Shown piece by piece: positions 1 through 6,587 of a DNA stretch of 9,931 nucleotides. The notes under the pieces are model-generated. The model did not search any database, had not been told where the DNA came from, and saw only the letters and a program-made list of their open reading frames with translations. The DNA lies in assembly GCA_031373545.1 (NCBI GenBank), contig JANMMT010000120.1:1-9931 (forward strand). Reading direction: 5' to 3'. Made by a program: the position numbers and the translations under genes. The DNA is from JADCCX01 sp031373545 (GTDB lineage: Bacteria > Pseudomonadota > Alphaproteobacteria > Rhizobiales > Beijerinckiaceae). Within the stretch, counting starts at the first letter, position 1. The number at the start of each line of letters is the position of its first letter.

Positions 1-1449
1 GCCGGTGATGAGGGGCGTGCCATCCTCCAGCGCGGCCCAGGCGCGCTCGCCCAGGCTGGCATCGGGCTCGGCCAGAATCTGTTGTGTGACCGTCACATCG
101 GTCGGCATGCGCAGGCCATCGAAGGGGCCGTTGGGCGCAAAACTCGCAAGGCGTTTGGGGCGATCCCAGGAGAGCGCGCCGCCCATGATCCGCTCGGACC
201 GGCGCAGGCGCACCGGCATCAGCGCGTCATTGGGTGCAGCTGCGCGCCGATTGGCAAAGCGCACCAGCACACCGCCCTTTTCAACGAAGGTGGTGAGGCT
301 TTGCAGATCGGCTCCCGTCAGCGTGCCGATTTCGGCCAAGATGATCACGTTCACGCCGTCCTCGATCAGCCGGGCGTAGGGGTCCGGCGCGCCGCGCGGG
401 GCCTCCCGCACATCCGCGAAGGGGCCGAGCGCCCGCAGGATGAAATAGGACTGCGAGAGCAGCGGCTGCGTCGTGTCCACGCTCTCGCCGTTGACCACGC
501 CGACGCGGCGGCGCTTGGCACGGCCATCCAGCAGCGTGACGGCCCCGGCGGAGGCCTCTCCGATGATCTCGATGCGACTGATCTCGTTGCGCAATTCCAG
601 CGGCACTTCAAAGCGTGCGGTCACCTCGCGCGCATTGGCGGGGAAGAGATAACGCGTCTCGCCGATGGACCGGCCACGTGTGTCGCTGGCCCTCAATGCG
701 CCCGCAGTGGCATTTCCGGTCGAGGCGCGCAGCACGCGCACGCTCATGGCATCGGGCAGATTTGTGGCGCTCGCGAGGGCGCTTTGCGCAGGGCGCTCGG
801 CGGCGAAAATCGCCACGCGATCACCGAATGTCTGCGTCAGGGCGCTGAGCGTCGTGTCGGCGGCGGCCAGTGTCACGCCATCACTGATCCAGGCCACGCT
901 GGCGGTGGGTTGGCGCTCCAGATAGGCCTGCACGCCTGGGCCATGGCGGGCGCGGTCCACGCTGTGCGGCACGGGCTGGAAGCTGCGCAACTGCTCGGTG
1001 GCGCGCGCCGCAATGACCGGCACGACCTCCACCGGATCGTCGGATGTCGCACGCAGGGCCACCGCGCGGCCAGATGCACCGGCCTGCTGCACCAGCGCCT
1101 CGGCGCGGTCCATGCGCAGTTTCCAATCGCTTGCGGCGGGCCAGCCATTGTCGATCATGATCAGCAGCGGGCCATCGCTGCGGCGCGCGGCCACATCGGG
1201 GTTCCACACCGGGCCAGCCATGGCGAGAATGATGGCCGCCGCCAGCAGCAGACGCAGCAACAGCAGCCACCACGGCGTGTGCGCCGGGGTCTGCTGGGCG
1301 GCCTCCATGTCGCGCATGATGGCCAGCGTCGGCAAGGTCTCGCGCAGAGGCGGCGGCGGCGTCATGCGCAGCAGCCAGTAGAGCACAGGCAGTGCCACCA
1401 GCGCGGTGAGCACCAGCGGCAGCGAGAAGGCGAGCGGCAATCCTAGCAT
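1..1449 (-). CDS. BatA/DUF4159-type membrane protein, 3' end beyond the window
   Basis: A continuous minus-strand frame starts at ATG 1449 and stays open to the window edge (483 codons). The start MLGLPLAFSLPLVLTALVALPVLY forms a first membrane helix (about residues 5-27). A second hydrophobic helix follows at about 60-79 (WWLLLLRLLLAAAIILAMAG). This two-helix N-terminus with a proline-rich stretch between is the BatA-type aerotolerance N-terminal domain. A vWA-like core begins near residue 94, but its MIDAS position reads MIDNGW instead of DxSxS, so metal binding is doubtful. Residues about 310-430 (RVGVVNGESV, then GVNVIILAEI) resemble the glutamine-amidotransferase-like fold of the family. 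The C-terminal DUF4159 domain, if present, lies past the edge, so that name is inferred from architecture and from the DUF58 and MoxR neighbours. No clear ribosome-binding site is seen; translation is probably coupled to the gene before it. Confidence 0.85.
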   Translation of the reverse strand, partial: MLGLPLAFSLPLVLTALVALPVLYWLLRMTPPPPLRETLPTLAIMRDMEAAQQTPAHTPWWLLLLRLLLAAAIILAMAGPVWNPDVAARRSDGPLLIMIDNGWPAASDWKLRMDRAEALVQQAGASGRAVALRATSDDPVEVVPVIAARATEQLRSFQPVPHSVDRARHGPGVQAYLERQPTASVAWISDGVTLAAADTTLSALTQTFGDRVAIFAAERPAQSALASATNLPDAMSVRVLRASTGNATAGALRASDTRGRSIGETRYLFPANAREVTARFEVPLELRNEISRIEIIGEASAGAVTLLDGRAKRRRVGVVNGESVDTTQPLLSQSYFILRALGPFADVREAPRGAPDPYARLIEDGVNVIILAEIGTLTGADLQSLTTFVEKGGVLVRFANRRAAAPNDALMPVRLRRSERIMGGALSWDRPKRLASFAPNGPFDGLRMPTDVTVTQQILAEPDASLGERAWAALEDGTPLITG

Positions 1450-1502
1450 GATGCACACCCGTTCATGCACGCACCCCGTTTCATGCGCATACCCCGTTTC
1501 AT
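1443..1502 (-). CDS. Possible 19-aa coupling ORF between the DUF58 and BatA-type genes
   Basis: On the minus strand, ATG 1502 overlaps the DUF58 stop as ATGA and opens a 19-codon frame, MKRGMRMKRGACMNGCASC. It ends at TAG 1445-1443, which lies inside the first codons of the BatA-type gene (ATGCTAG). Because the 18-bp repeat is a multiple of three, the peptide is itself a six-residue repeat starting with Met each time. The frame would hand ribosomes from the DUF58 stop to the next start. It may be only a by-product of the repeat; there is no evidence that the peptide is functional. Confidence 0.25.
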   Translation of the reverse strand: MKRGMRMKRGACMNGCASC

Positions 1503-1514
1503 GCGCGCACCCCG
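1461..1514. repeat. Three-unit 18-bp tandem repeat
   Basis: Three adjacent 18-base units occupy 1461-1478 (gttcatgcacgcaccccg), 1479-1496 (tttcatgcgcataccccg) and 1497-1514 (tttcatgcgcgcaccccg). A degraded partial copy may precede them at about 1446-1460. Read on the minus strand, each unit contains ATGA, an overlapping start and stop. The unit nearest the DUF58 gene supplies that gene's stop codon. The array looks like local duplication of the DUF58 3' end, and it separates that stop from the ATG of the next gene. Confidence 0.9.
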
Positions 1515-2404
1515 TGGGACATCACCATGTGCAGGCGCATCAGCACCTCGCTGGCGGGATGATCGGTGCGGTGGGTGGTGAGGGTCCAGCCCAGGCTGTT
1601 CACGATGCGGCGCAGACCTTCCAGGTGCGCGGCCATGCGTGCGCAGTAATCGGCTTTGAGCGTGCCTGCATCGCCCGAACGCAGACGAAAGCCGTCTTCC
1701 GGGTCCACGAATTCCGTCTGCCCCGTGAAGGGAAAATCCTCCTCCGCAGGGTCGCGCACCAGCACGATGTGTCCGCGCGCGCCGCGCTGGGCGATGGCCT
1801 TGAATTGCCCATCCAGCAGCCCGAGGGGGCTGAGCGCATCGGTCACGATCACGCCTTCGCTGCGCGGGGGCAACGGCTCCAGGGGGAGCGCGCGGCCATA
1901 AGCCTTGTGCATCGCCATGGCTTCCGCCAACCGCTCGATGATGCGCCGCGAGGCCGTGGGCCGGGTGGCGCCCATGAGCCCCACGCGCTCACCGCCGCGC
2001 ACCAGCATATCAGCCGCCGCCAGCCCCAGCACGATGGCGCGCTCCTGCTTGCTGGCGCGTGCCTGCGCGGAGCGGTAATCCATGGACGGCGAGCGGTCGA
2101 TGAACAGGTGCACGGCCTGCGCGGCCTCCCACTCGCGCTCACGCACATAAAGCCGGTCATCGCGCGCAGAACGACGCCAATCCACCTTGGTGGCGGGCTC
2201 GCCGCTGGTGAAGGGGCGAAATTGCCAGAAGGTTTCGCCCTGCCCGGCCCGGCGGCGGCCATGCACGCCCGCATTGACGCTGGCGGCGGCGCGACGCGCA
2301 TCGGCGCTGAGGCGCGGCAGGGCCTCCGATAGCCCTTCGGCCATGCGGGGCAGCTTGGCGCTGGCCTCCCGTGTCCGGACCTCCGTGCCGCGTGGGATGA
2401 GCAA
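1499..2404 (-). CDS. DUF58 domain protein
   Basis: This 301-residue protein carries the DUF58 core at about residues 56-93 (GETFWQFRPF, then KVDWRRSA and YVREREWE). A vWA-like strand follows with the MIDAS-type motif DRSPS at 103-107, so unlike its downstream partner it keeps the DxSxS pattern. No membrane helix is visible, suggesting a cytosolic partner of the MoxR ATPase. The start is set by context: a TTG at 2404 has AGGG seven bases upstream, inside the end of the MoxR gene, and the N-terminal helix (TREASAKLPRMAEGL) resembles family N-termini. ATG 2344 is the fallback but would remove that helix. The MoxR stop lies nine bases upstream in the same reading frame. The stop codon sits in the last unit of an 18-bp repeat. 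Confidence 0.9.
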   Translation of the reverse strand: MLIPRGTEVRTREASAKLPRMAEGLSEALPRLSADARRAAASVNAGVHGRRRAGQGETFWQFRPFTSGEPATKVDWRRSARDDRLYVREREWEAAQAVHLFIDRSPSMDYRSAQARASKQERAIVLGLAAADMLVRGGERVGLMGATRPTASRRIIERLAEAMAMHKAYGRALPLEPLPPRSEGVIVTDALSPLGLLDGQFKAIAQRGARGHIVLVRDPAEEDFPFTGQTEFVDPEDGFRLRSGDAGTLKADYCARMAAHLEGLRRIVNSLGWTLTTHRTDHPASEVLMRLHMVMSHGVRA

Positions 2405-2413
2405 GGCGCGCCC

Positions 2414-3472
2414 TCAGCCCAGCCGCGCCACGAGCCGGGCGATGACGGCTTCCACCGTTTCGCCATCGGCACGGGCCGCGAAGGTGAGGGCGATGCGGTG
2501 CTTGAGCACGGGCAGCGCCAACGCAGCCACATCATCGATGGAGGGGGCCAGGCGGCCATCCAGCAGCGCGCGGGCGCGGGTGGCCAGCATCAAGGATTGG
2601 CTGGCGCGCGGCCCCGGACCCCAGGCGAGCGCTTCTGTGGAGCCTCCTTCGCCGGGTCCGTTTCCCGAGGGCCGCGCCGAGCGCACCAGATCGAGAATGG
2701 CCTCCACCACCTTGTCGCCCACAGGCAGGTGCCGCACCAGGCGCTGCGCTGCCGCGAGATCCTCTGCCGTCAGCGCCGCCTGGGCCTTGGCCTCCTGCGC
2801 GCCGGTGGTGCCCAGCAGCATGCGGCGCTCGGCATCACGGTCGGGATAACCCACGTCGATCTGCATCAGGAATCGGTCGAGCTGCGCCTCGGGCAACGGA
2901 TAGGTGCCCTCCTGCTCGATGGGGTTCTGCGTCGCCAGCACATGGAACGGGCGAGGCAGATCGTGTCGCTCGCCGGCCACTGTCACGTGATACTCCTGCA
3001 TCGCCTGCAGCAGCGCGGACTGCGTGCGCGGGCTGGCGCGGTTGATTTCATCCGCCATCAGCAACTGGCTGAACACCGGCCCCCTGATGAAGCGGAAGGC
3101 GCGCTTGCCGCCGGTTTCATCCAGGATTTCCGTACCCGTGATGTCGGAGGGCATGAGATCAGGCGTGAACTGCACGCGCTTGGCATCCAGCCCCAGCACG
3201 GTGCCCAGCGTTTCCACCAGCTTGGTCTTGGCCAGGCCCGGTACGCCCACCAGCAGCGCATGGCCACCCGACAAGATCGTCACCAGCACGCGCTCGACCA
3301 CCTCATCCTGGCCGAAGATCACCTCGGCGATGGCGGCCTTGGCCTTGGTGAGGTTGGCGGCGGCGGTGCTTGCGGCTTTTTCCGCATAAGCGGCAAGGTC
3401 GCCGGTCGTCGCGTCATCCGTCTCTCGTCCGGGTGCTGTCACGTGCGGGGCTCCTGCCATTGCTGAATTCAT
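2414..3472 (-). CDS. MoxR-family AAA+ ATPase
   Basis: This 352-residue ATPase shows every expected MoxR landmark: the FGQDEVVERVL lead-in near residue 53, Walker A GVPGLAKTK (76-84), the family signature DLMPSDITG (105-113), Walker B LLMADEINRA (137-146), sensor 1 ATQNP (180-184), and GTYPLPEAQLDRF downstream. MoxR proteins are thought to act as chaperone-like ATPases with vWA-domain partners. The two genes that follow encode a DUF58 and a BatA-type protein, the classic partners, so the three probably act as one system. An acidic/alanine-rich N-terminus of about 45 residues precedes the core. TAG directly precedes ATG 3472, so that is the earliest ATG. Met5 is an alternative, and neither has an obvious ribosome-binding site. 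Confidence 0.93.
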   Translation of the reverse strand: MNSAMAGAPHVTAPGRETDDATTGDLAAYAEKAASTAAANLTKAKAAIAEVIFGQDEVVERVLVTILSGGHALLVGVPGLAKTKLVETLGTVLGLDAKRVQFTPDLMPSDITGTEILDETGGKRAFRFIRGPVFSQLLMADEINRASPRTQSALLQAMQEYHVTVAGERHDLPRPFHVLATQNPIEQEGTYPLPEAQLDRFLMQIDVGYPDRDAERRMLLGTTGAQEAKAQAALTAEDLAAAQRLVRHLPVGDKVVEAILDLVRSARPSGNGPGEGGSTEALAWGPGPRASQSLMLATRARALLDGRLAPSIDDVAALALPVLKHRIALTFAARADGETVEAVIARLVARLG

Positions 3473-3596
3473 CTACTGTGTTTGCAGTCTGGCGCGAATA
3501 TGGCGCAGCGCAAAGCGGCGTCATGGCCAAAACATGGACCTCACCCCAATTAAATGTGATCAAGACCCCGCTGACGAGGAAAGCAAATGACGCGCC
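3473..3596. promoter_or_regulatory. Divergent intergenic region between the moxR-type and DUF1285 operons
   Basis: These 124 bases separate the divergent MoxR and DUF1285 genes, so promoters for both operons should lie here. The part around 3540-3565 is noticeably AT-richer (caattaaatgtgatcaag) and includes TTAAAT at 3550-3555, a 4-of-6 match to a -10 box for the plus strand. I see no convincing -35 partner at the right distance in either direction. The promoter assignment rests on gene orientation rather than on a recognised motif. Confidence 0.4.
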
Positions 3597-3604
3597 ATGC
3601 CTGA
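3587..3604 (+). CDS. Possible five-codon leader ORF before the DUF1285 gene
   Basis: ATG 3587 is preceded by GAGGA with six bases between AGGA and the start, the best ribosome-binding spacing in this leader. It encodes only MTRHA and stops with TGA at 3602-3604, just past the ATG of the DUF1285 gene at 3597, which is in another frame. Ribosomes ending here could restart at 3597. The frame is short enough to arise by chance. Confidence 0.25.
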   Translation: MTRHA

Positions 3605-4166
3605 TCTGAGCACCATCACAGCCGCCCTCGGCGGCGCTCCTGCCAAGGGATTGCCGCCTGTGCACCTGTGGAATCCGCCTTATTGCGGCGATATCGGCCT
3701 GCGCATCGCGGCGGATGGCACCTGGTTCTACCAGAACTCCCCCATCGGCCGCCCGGCGATGGTGCGGCTCTTTGCCTCGATCCTGCGCAAGGATGCAGAT
3801 CGCCACGTGCTGGTGACACCCGTGGAAATGGTTCTGGTGGAGGTGGAGGATGCGCCGTTTCTGGCCGTGGAGCTTCAAGTGGCGGCTGGCCAGAGACTCA
3901 GTTTTCGCACCAATGTGGAGGATTGGACCACCGCCTCGCCGGAGCACCCGTTGCGCTTCGAGCCCGAATCCACCGGTGGCCTGCGCCCCTACGTCCTGGT
4001 GCGGGGGGGACTTTGGGCCAAGCTCACGCGCGCAGTGGCCCTTGAACTGATCGAGCGGACGGAAACGCGGATGATCGAGGGGCGCGAGATGATCGGCGTG
4101 TTCTCCGGGCCTGCTTTCTTTCCCATGATGCCGGCGGATGCCGTTGGCGACCATCATCGGCCATGA
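3597..4166 (+). CDS. DUF1285 family protein
   Basis: The 189-residue product matches the DUF1285 pattern: LWNPPYCGDI (24-33), a DGTWFYQNSPIGR strand-turn (40-52), VRLFASILRKD (56-66), HVLVTPVE (70-77), VEDAPFLAVE (83-92) and PYVLVRGGLWAKLTR (131-145). Members are small soluble proteins, some with solved structures, but the biochemical role is not established. The ATG at 3597 sits 16 bases after an AGGA (3577-3580), too far for an ideal ribosome-binding site; that AGGA is better placed for an ATG at 3587. The 3' end overlaps the Nudix gene by ATGA, so the two are probably translated together. It is the first gene of the plus-strand cluster. Confidence 0.9.
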   Translation: MPDLSTITAALGGAPAKGLPPVHLWNPPYCGDIGLRIAADGTWFYQNSPIGRPAMVRLFASILRKDADRHVLVTPVEMVLVEVEDAPFLAVELQVAAGQRLSFRTNVEDWTTASPEHPLRFEPESTGGLRPYVLVRGGLWAKLTRAVALELIERTETRMIEGREMIGVFSGPAFFPMMPADAVGDHHRP

Positions 4167-4822
4167 AGCTGCCGGACGCCGCCGATTTCTCCCCCGATGC
4201 CATTGCCATCCGCGCCCGTGCGCGCCTGTACGGCGACGTGCGCCATGCACCTGAAGACACCGCCCACAGCGACGCGGCGATCGCGGGGCTCGACCTTGAT
4301 GCGCAGACGCTGTCCAGCGCCAGCCCTGCAGCGGTGCTGATTCCGATCCTGGCGCGGGCGGGCGGCACGACCGTGCTGCTGACGCGCCGCGCGACGCGCC
4401 TGCGCGAACATTCGGGACAGATCGCGTTTCCCGGCGGACGCATCGACCCAGGCGACAGCACCGCGCGGGCGGCGGCCCTGCGCGAGGCACGCGAGGAGAT
4501 CGGACTTGAGAGCACGCACACAGAAACGCTGGGCTACCTCAGCCCTTATTTCTCCTCGACCGGCTACCGGATCACGCCCGTTGTGGCGCTGATCGCGCCC
4601 GATGCGGCGCTGACATTGAACCCCGCCGAGGTGGCAAGCACCTTCGAGGCACCGCTGTCTTTTCTCATGAACCCCGACAATCACCAGTTGCATGCAAAAG
4701 AATGGAAGGGAGAGATCAGACATTTCTTTGCGATGCCGTACGGCGAGGACTATATCTGGGGTGTCACAGCGGGAATCCTCCGCATGCTCTGGTCGAGGCT
4801 CTATGCTGCGCACGATTCTTGA
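4163..4822 (+). CDS. Nudix hydrolase, probable CoA pyrophosphatase (NudL/UPF0035 type)
   Basis: The 219-residue protein has the Nudix box at about 91-115, GGRIDPGDSTARAA followed by LREAREEIGL, with the RExxEE metal-binding core intact at 107-112. Just before it lies the extension typical of CoA-directed Nudix enzymes (UPF0035), VLLTRRATRLREHSGQIAFP (71-90), and the C-terminus keeps the YIWGVTAGIL motif (197-206). Enzymes of this subgroup split CoA or its derivatives into 3',5'-ADP and phosphopantetheine; that specificity is taken from the family, not shown here. The ATG overlaps the previous stop as ATGA, and no independent ribosome-binding site is evident. The last 20 bases overlap the DUF6111 gene. 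Confidence 0.92.
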   Translation: MKLPDAADFSPDAIAIRARARLYGDVRHAPEDTAHSDAAIAGLDLDAQTLSSASPAAVLIPILARAGGTTVLLTRRATRLREHSGQIAFPGGRIDPGDSTARAAALREAREEIGLESTHTETLGYLSPYFSSTGYRITPVVALIAPDAALTLNPAEVASTFEAPLSFLMNPDNHQLHAKEWKGEIRHFFAMPYGEDYIWGVTAGILRMLWSRLYAAHDS

Positions 4823-5066
4823 AGGCGCCTTTCTGTTCCTCGTGCCCTTCGCGGCCTTTGGATTGTACCTCTACGGCAAGGGGCAGAATCCGCTGCAACC
4901 AGGGGTATGGTCGAAAAAATCGCTCTCCTGGCTCACGCTTGTCGCCCTCTTGATGTGTTTGGGCGCGTTGCTGACCTGGGGCGCGGCGCACCAGACCGCG
5001 CGGGGCACCTACACACCGAGCCACGTCGATAAATCCGGCCAATTCGTACCGGGGGCGTTTCGCTGA
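4803..5066 (+). CDS. DUF6111 family small membrane protein
   Basis: I place the start at ATG 4803, preceded by GAGG at 4795-4798, giving 87 residues; the frame is open further upstream but inside the Nudix gene. Two hydrophobic helices lie at about 5-25 (ILEGAFLFLVPFAAFGLYLY) and 41-62 (LSWLTLVALLMCLGALLTWG). The tail reads GTYTPSHVDKSGQFVPGAFR, which fits the Y-x-P-x-H-x-x-x-G-x-x-x-P-G ending I associate with DUF6111 proteins. These are known mainly from alphaproteobacteria, commonly beside the CoA pyrophosphatase and CCA-adding genes as here. Function is unknown. The gene overlaps the Nudix gene by 20 bases and ends two bases before the next start, so it is almost certainly co-translated. 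Confidence 0.85.
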   Translation: MLRTILEGAFLFLVPFAAFGLYLYGKGQNPLQPGVWSKKSLSWLTLVALLMCLGALLTWGAAHQTARGTYTPSHVDKSGQFVPGAFR

Positions 5067-5068
5067 TC

Positions 5069-6298
5069 ATGCACGCGCTGCACGATCTGCTTGCGCGCCC
5101 TGCGGTGGCCGCGCTGCTGGATGCCTTGTGCGCGGATGGCGAGGAGGCGCGCATCGTCGGCGGCGCGGTGCGCGACGCCCTCATGGGCCGCCCGGTCGGC
5201 GACATCGACATCGCCACGACCACGTTGCCCGACGAAACCATCCGCCGCGCACAGGCGCGGGGCTGGAAGGCCGTGCCCACGGGCCTCGCCCACGGCACCA
5301 TAACGGCAGTGATCAACCGCGTGCCTTATGAGGTGACGACGCTGCGGCGCGATGTGGCGACCGATGGACGCCATGCGACGGTCGTCTTCAGCCGCGACTT
5401 TGCGGAGGATGCCGCGCGGCGGGATTTCACGCTGAATGCACTCTCGCTGGGGCGGGATGGCACCGTGCACGATTATGCGACAGGCGTGGCCGATGCGGCC
5501 ATGGGCAGCATCCGTTTCATGGGCGATCCGGCGCGGCGGATCAGCGAAGATTACCTGCGCATCCTGCGCTTCTTTCGCTTGCGCGCCAGCCATGGGCAGG
5601 GTGCGCCGGATGCGGCAGCGCTGGCGGCCTGCGCGGCCTTGAAACCGGGCCTGGCACAGCTTTCGCGCGAGCGTGTGCGCGCTGAGCTCATGAAACTGCT
5701 GGCGGCTCCAGGCGCGGTGCAGGGCGCGCGGGAGATGAAAGGCATCCATCTGTGGCCTGTCATGATGCCCGGCTTTGCCATCTCCCTGCCCGCACTGGAG
5801 CGCGTCTGCGCGCTGGAAGGCGGAGCGGCTGCCGACCCCGTGCTGCGGCTGGCCGCACTGTGCCAGCTCTGCGGCACGCCTGAACGGGCGCAGGTGCTGC
5901 AGGATCTGCTGGCGCTCTCCAACGCCGAGCATGACCACCTCGCCGCCGTGGCCGCCAAGGCTCCTTTGTTCAACACTGGTGCGGCCAGCCTGCGGCAGCT
6001 CGTCTACATGACTGGCGCGCACGGATTTCGCCCGGCGCTCTTTCTGGCCCATGCCGCGCGGGGTGCGGCGGCCGATGACACACAGCGTTTGCTGGATGAG
6101 GCCGCGCCCCTGCTGGCCGCGCCGCCGCGTAACCCGTTCACGAGCGGCATGGTCGCGGCGTCGGGCGTTCCGCCAGGCCCGCGCATGGGACACGTGTTGC
6201 GCACGGCCGAGCGCCTGTGGCTGGCGCAGGATCTGCCGGAGGATGCGGCCAGCATCGCGCAGGTGATCGAGAATGCGGTGCGTGAGAGCACGCATTGA
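5069..6298 (+). CDS. cca: CCA tRNA nucleotidyltransferase
   Basis: This 409-residue class II enzyme adds or repairs the 3'-terminal CCA of tRNAs. The nucleotidyltransferase core is complete: IVGGAVRDALMG (29-40), the two metal-binding aspartates in GDIDIAT (Asp45 and Asp47), the base-contacting stretch EVTTLRRDVATDGRHATV (88-105), FAEDAARRDFTLNAL (111-125), and the RNA-binding neck DPARRISEDYLRILRFFRL (153-171). The C-terminal half is helical, alanine- and leucine-rich, and lacks an obvious HD phosphohydrolase motif. The length is normal for alphaproteobacterial forms. The ATG lies two bases after the DUF6111 stop with only a weak upstream purine run, so coupled translation is likely. Confidence 0.96.
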   Translation: MHALHDLLARPAVAALLDALCADGEEARIVGGAVRDALMGRPVGDIDIATTTLPDETIRRAQARGWKAVPTGLAHGTITAVINRVPYEVTTLRRDVATDGRHATVVFSRDFAEDAARRDFTLNALSLGRDGTVHDYATGVADAAMGSIRFMGDPARRISEDYLRILRFFRLRASHGQGAPDAAALAACAALKPGLAQLSRERVRAELMKLLAAPGAVQGAREMKGIHLWPVMMPGFAISLPALERVCALEGGAAADPVLRLAALCQLCGTPERAQVLQDLLALSNAEHDHLAAVAAKAPLFNTGAASLRQLVYMTGAHGFRPALFLAHAARGAAADDTQRLLDEAAPLLAAPPRNPFTSGMVAASGVPPGPRMGHVLRTAERLWLAQDLPEDAASIAQVIENAVRESTH

Positions 6299-6349
6299 CT
6301 CTGCAGGGGCAAGCGCCCAGCTTTGGCCTGTCGCAGGGAGACGGCCCAC

Positions 6350-6583
6350 ATGTCCGACACACCAGACCGCACCCCGCGCGCGATCGCCGGGCGCTTGCGC
6401 GGGCGGGCCGATGGCTGGCGGCGCGAGACCTTCACCCTGCCGCGGGATGAAGCGCGGGCGCAGGCGCAGGCCTTTTTTGCGCGTTTTCCCAAGCAGGCCT
6501 ACATGACTGAGGTGGAAAGCTGGCGCGCGTTGCCGGGCGATGCGATCGAGTTCACCATGCGCCGCCTGCCGACGGCGGATTGA
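6350..6583 (+). CDS. Small conserved-looking protein of unknown function (77 aa)
   Basis: ATG 6350 has a strong AGGGAG (6335-6340) nine bases upstream and gives a 77-residue soluble, arginine-rich protein. The N-terminal 20 residues look disordered and basic (RAIAGRLRGRADGWRR). The remainder has a compact pattern: ETFTLPRDEARAQAQAFFARF, PKQAYMTEVESWR, then IEFTMRRLPTAD. I recall similar short proteins in related alphaproteobacteria but cannot name a family. It lies 51 bases after cca and its stop overlaps the ribosome-binding site of the next gene, so it belongs to the same cluster. The gap before it holds only a weak four-base-pair hairpin (GGGC 6307-6310 with GCCC 6315-6318) without a T-run, so no terminator is called. 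Confidence 0.8.
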   Translation: MSDTPDRTPRAIAGRLRGRADGWRRETFTLPRDEARAQAQAFFARFPKQAYMTEVESWRALPGDAIEFTMRRLPTAD

Positions 6584-6587
6584 GGCG

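Noticed and set aside
82..1446. A 454-codon plus-strand open frame opposite the BatA-type gene
   Set aside because: It is His/Arg/Gln-rich with no recognisable domain and lies wholly antisense to a frame with clear membrane helices and family motifs. Long antisense frames are common at this G+C content.
1461..1514. The 18-bp repeats considered as a CRISPR array
   Set aside because: Units are directly adjacent with no spacers and lie at an operon junction; no cas genes are present.
2498..3466. A 322-codon plus-strand open frame opposite the MoxR gene
   Set aside because: Composition is typical of a complementary-strand shadow, and the opposite strand encodes an intact AAA+ core.
3414..4490. 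A 358-codon minus-strand open frame across the moxR/DUF1285 gap, DUF1285 and Nudix genes
   Set aside because: Low-complexity Arg/Gly/His composition, and it conflicts with DUF1285 and the Nudix box on the other strand.
6307..6318. Hairpin GGGC-AAGC-GCCC after cca, considered as a terminator
   Set aside because: Only four base pairs and no T-run follow it, and the next gene continues in the same direction with a good ribosome-binding site.
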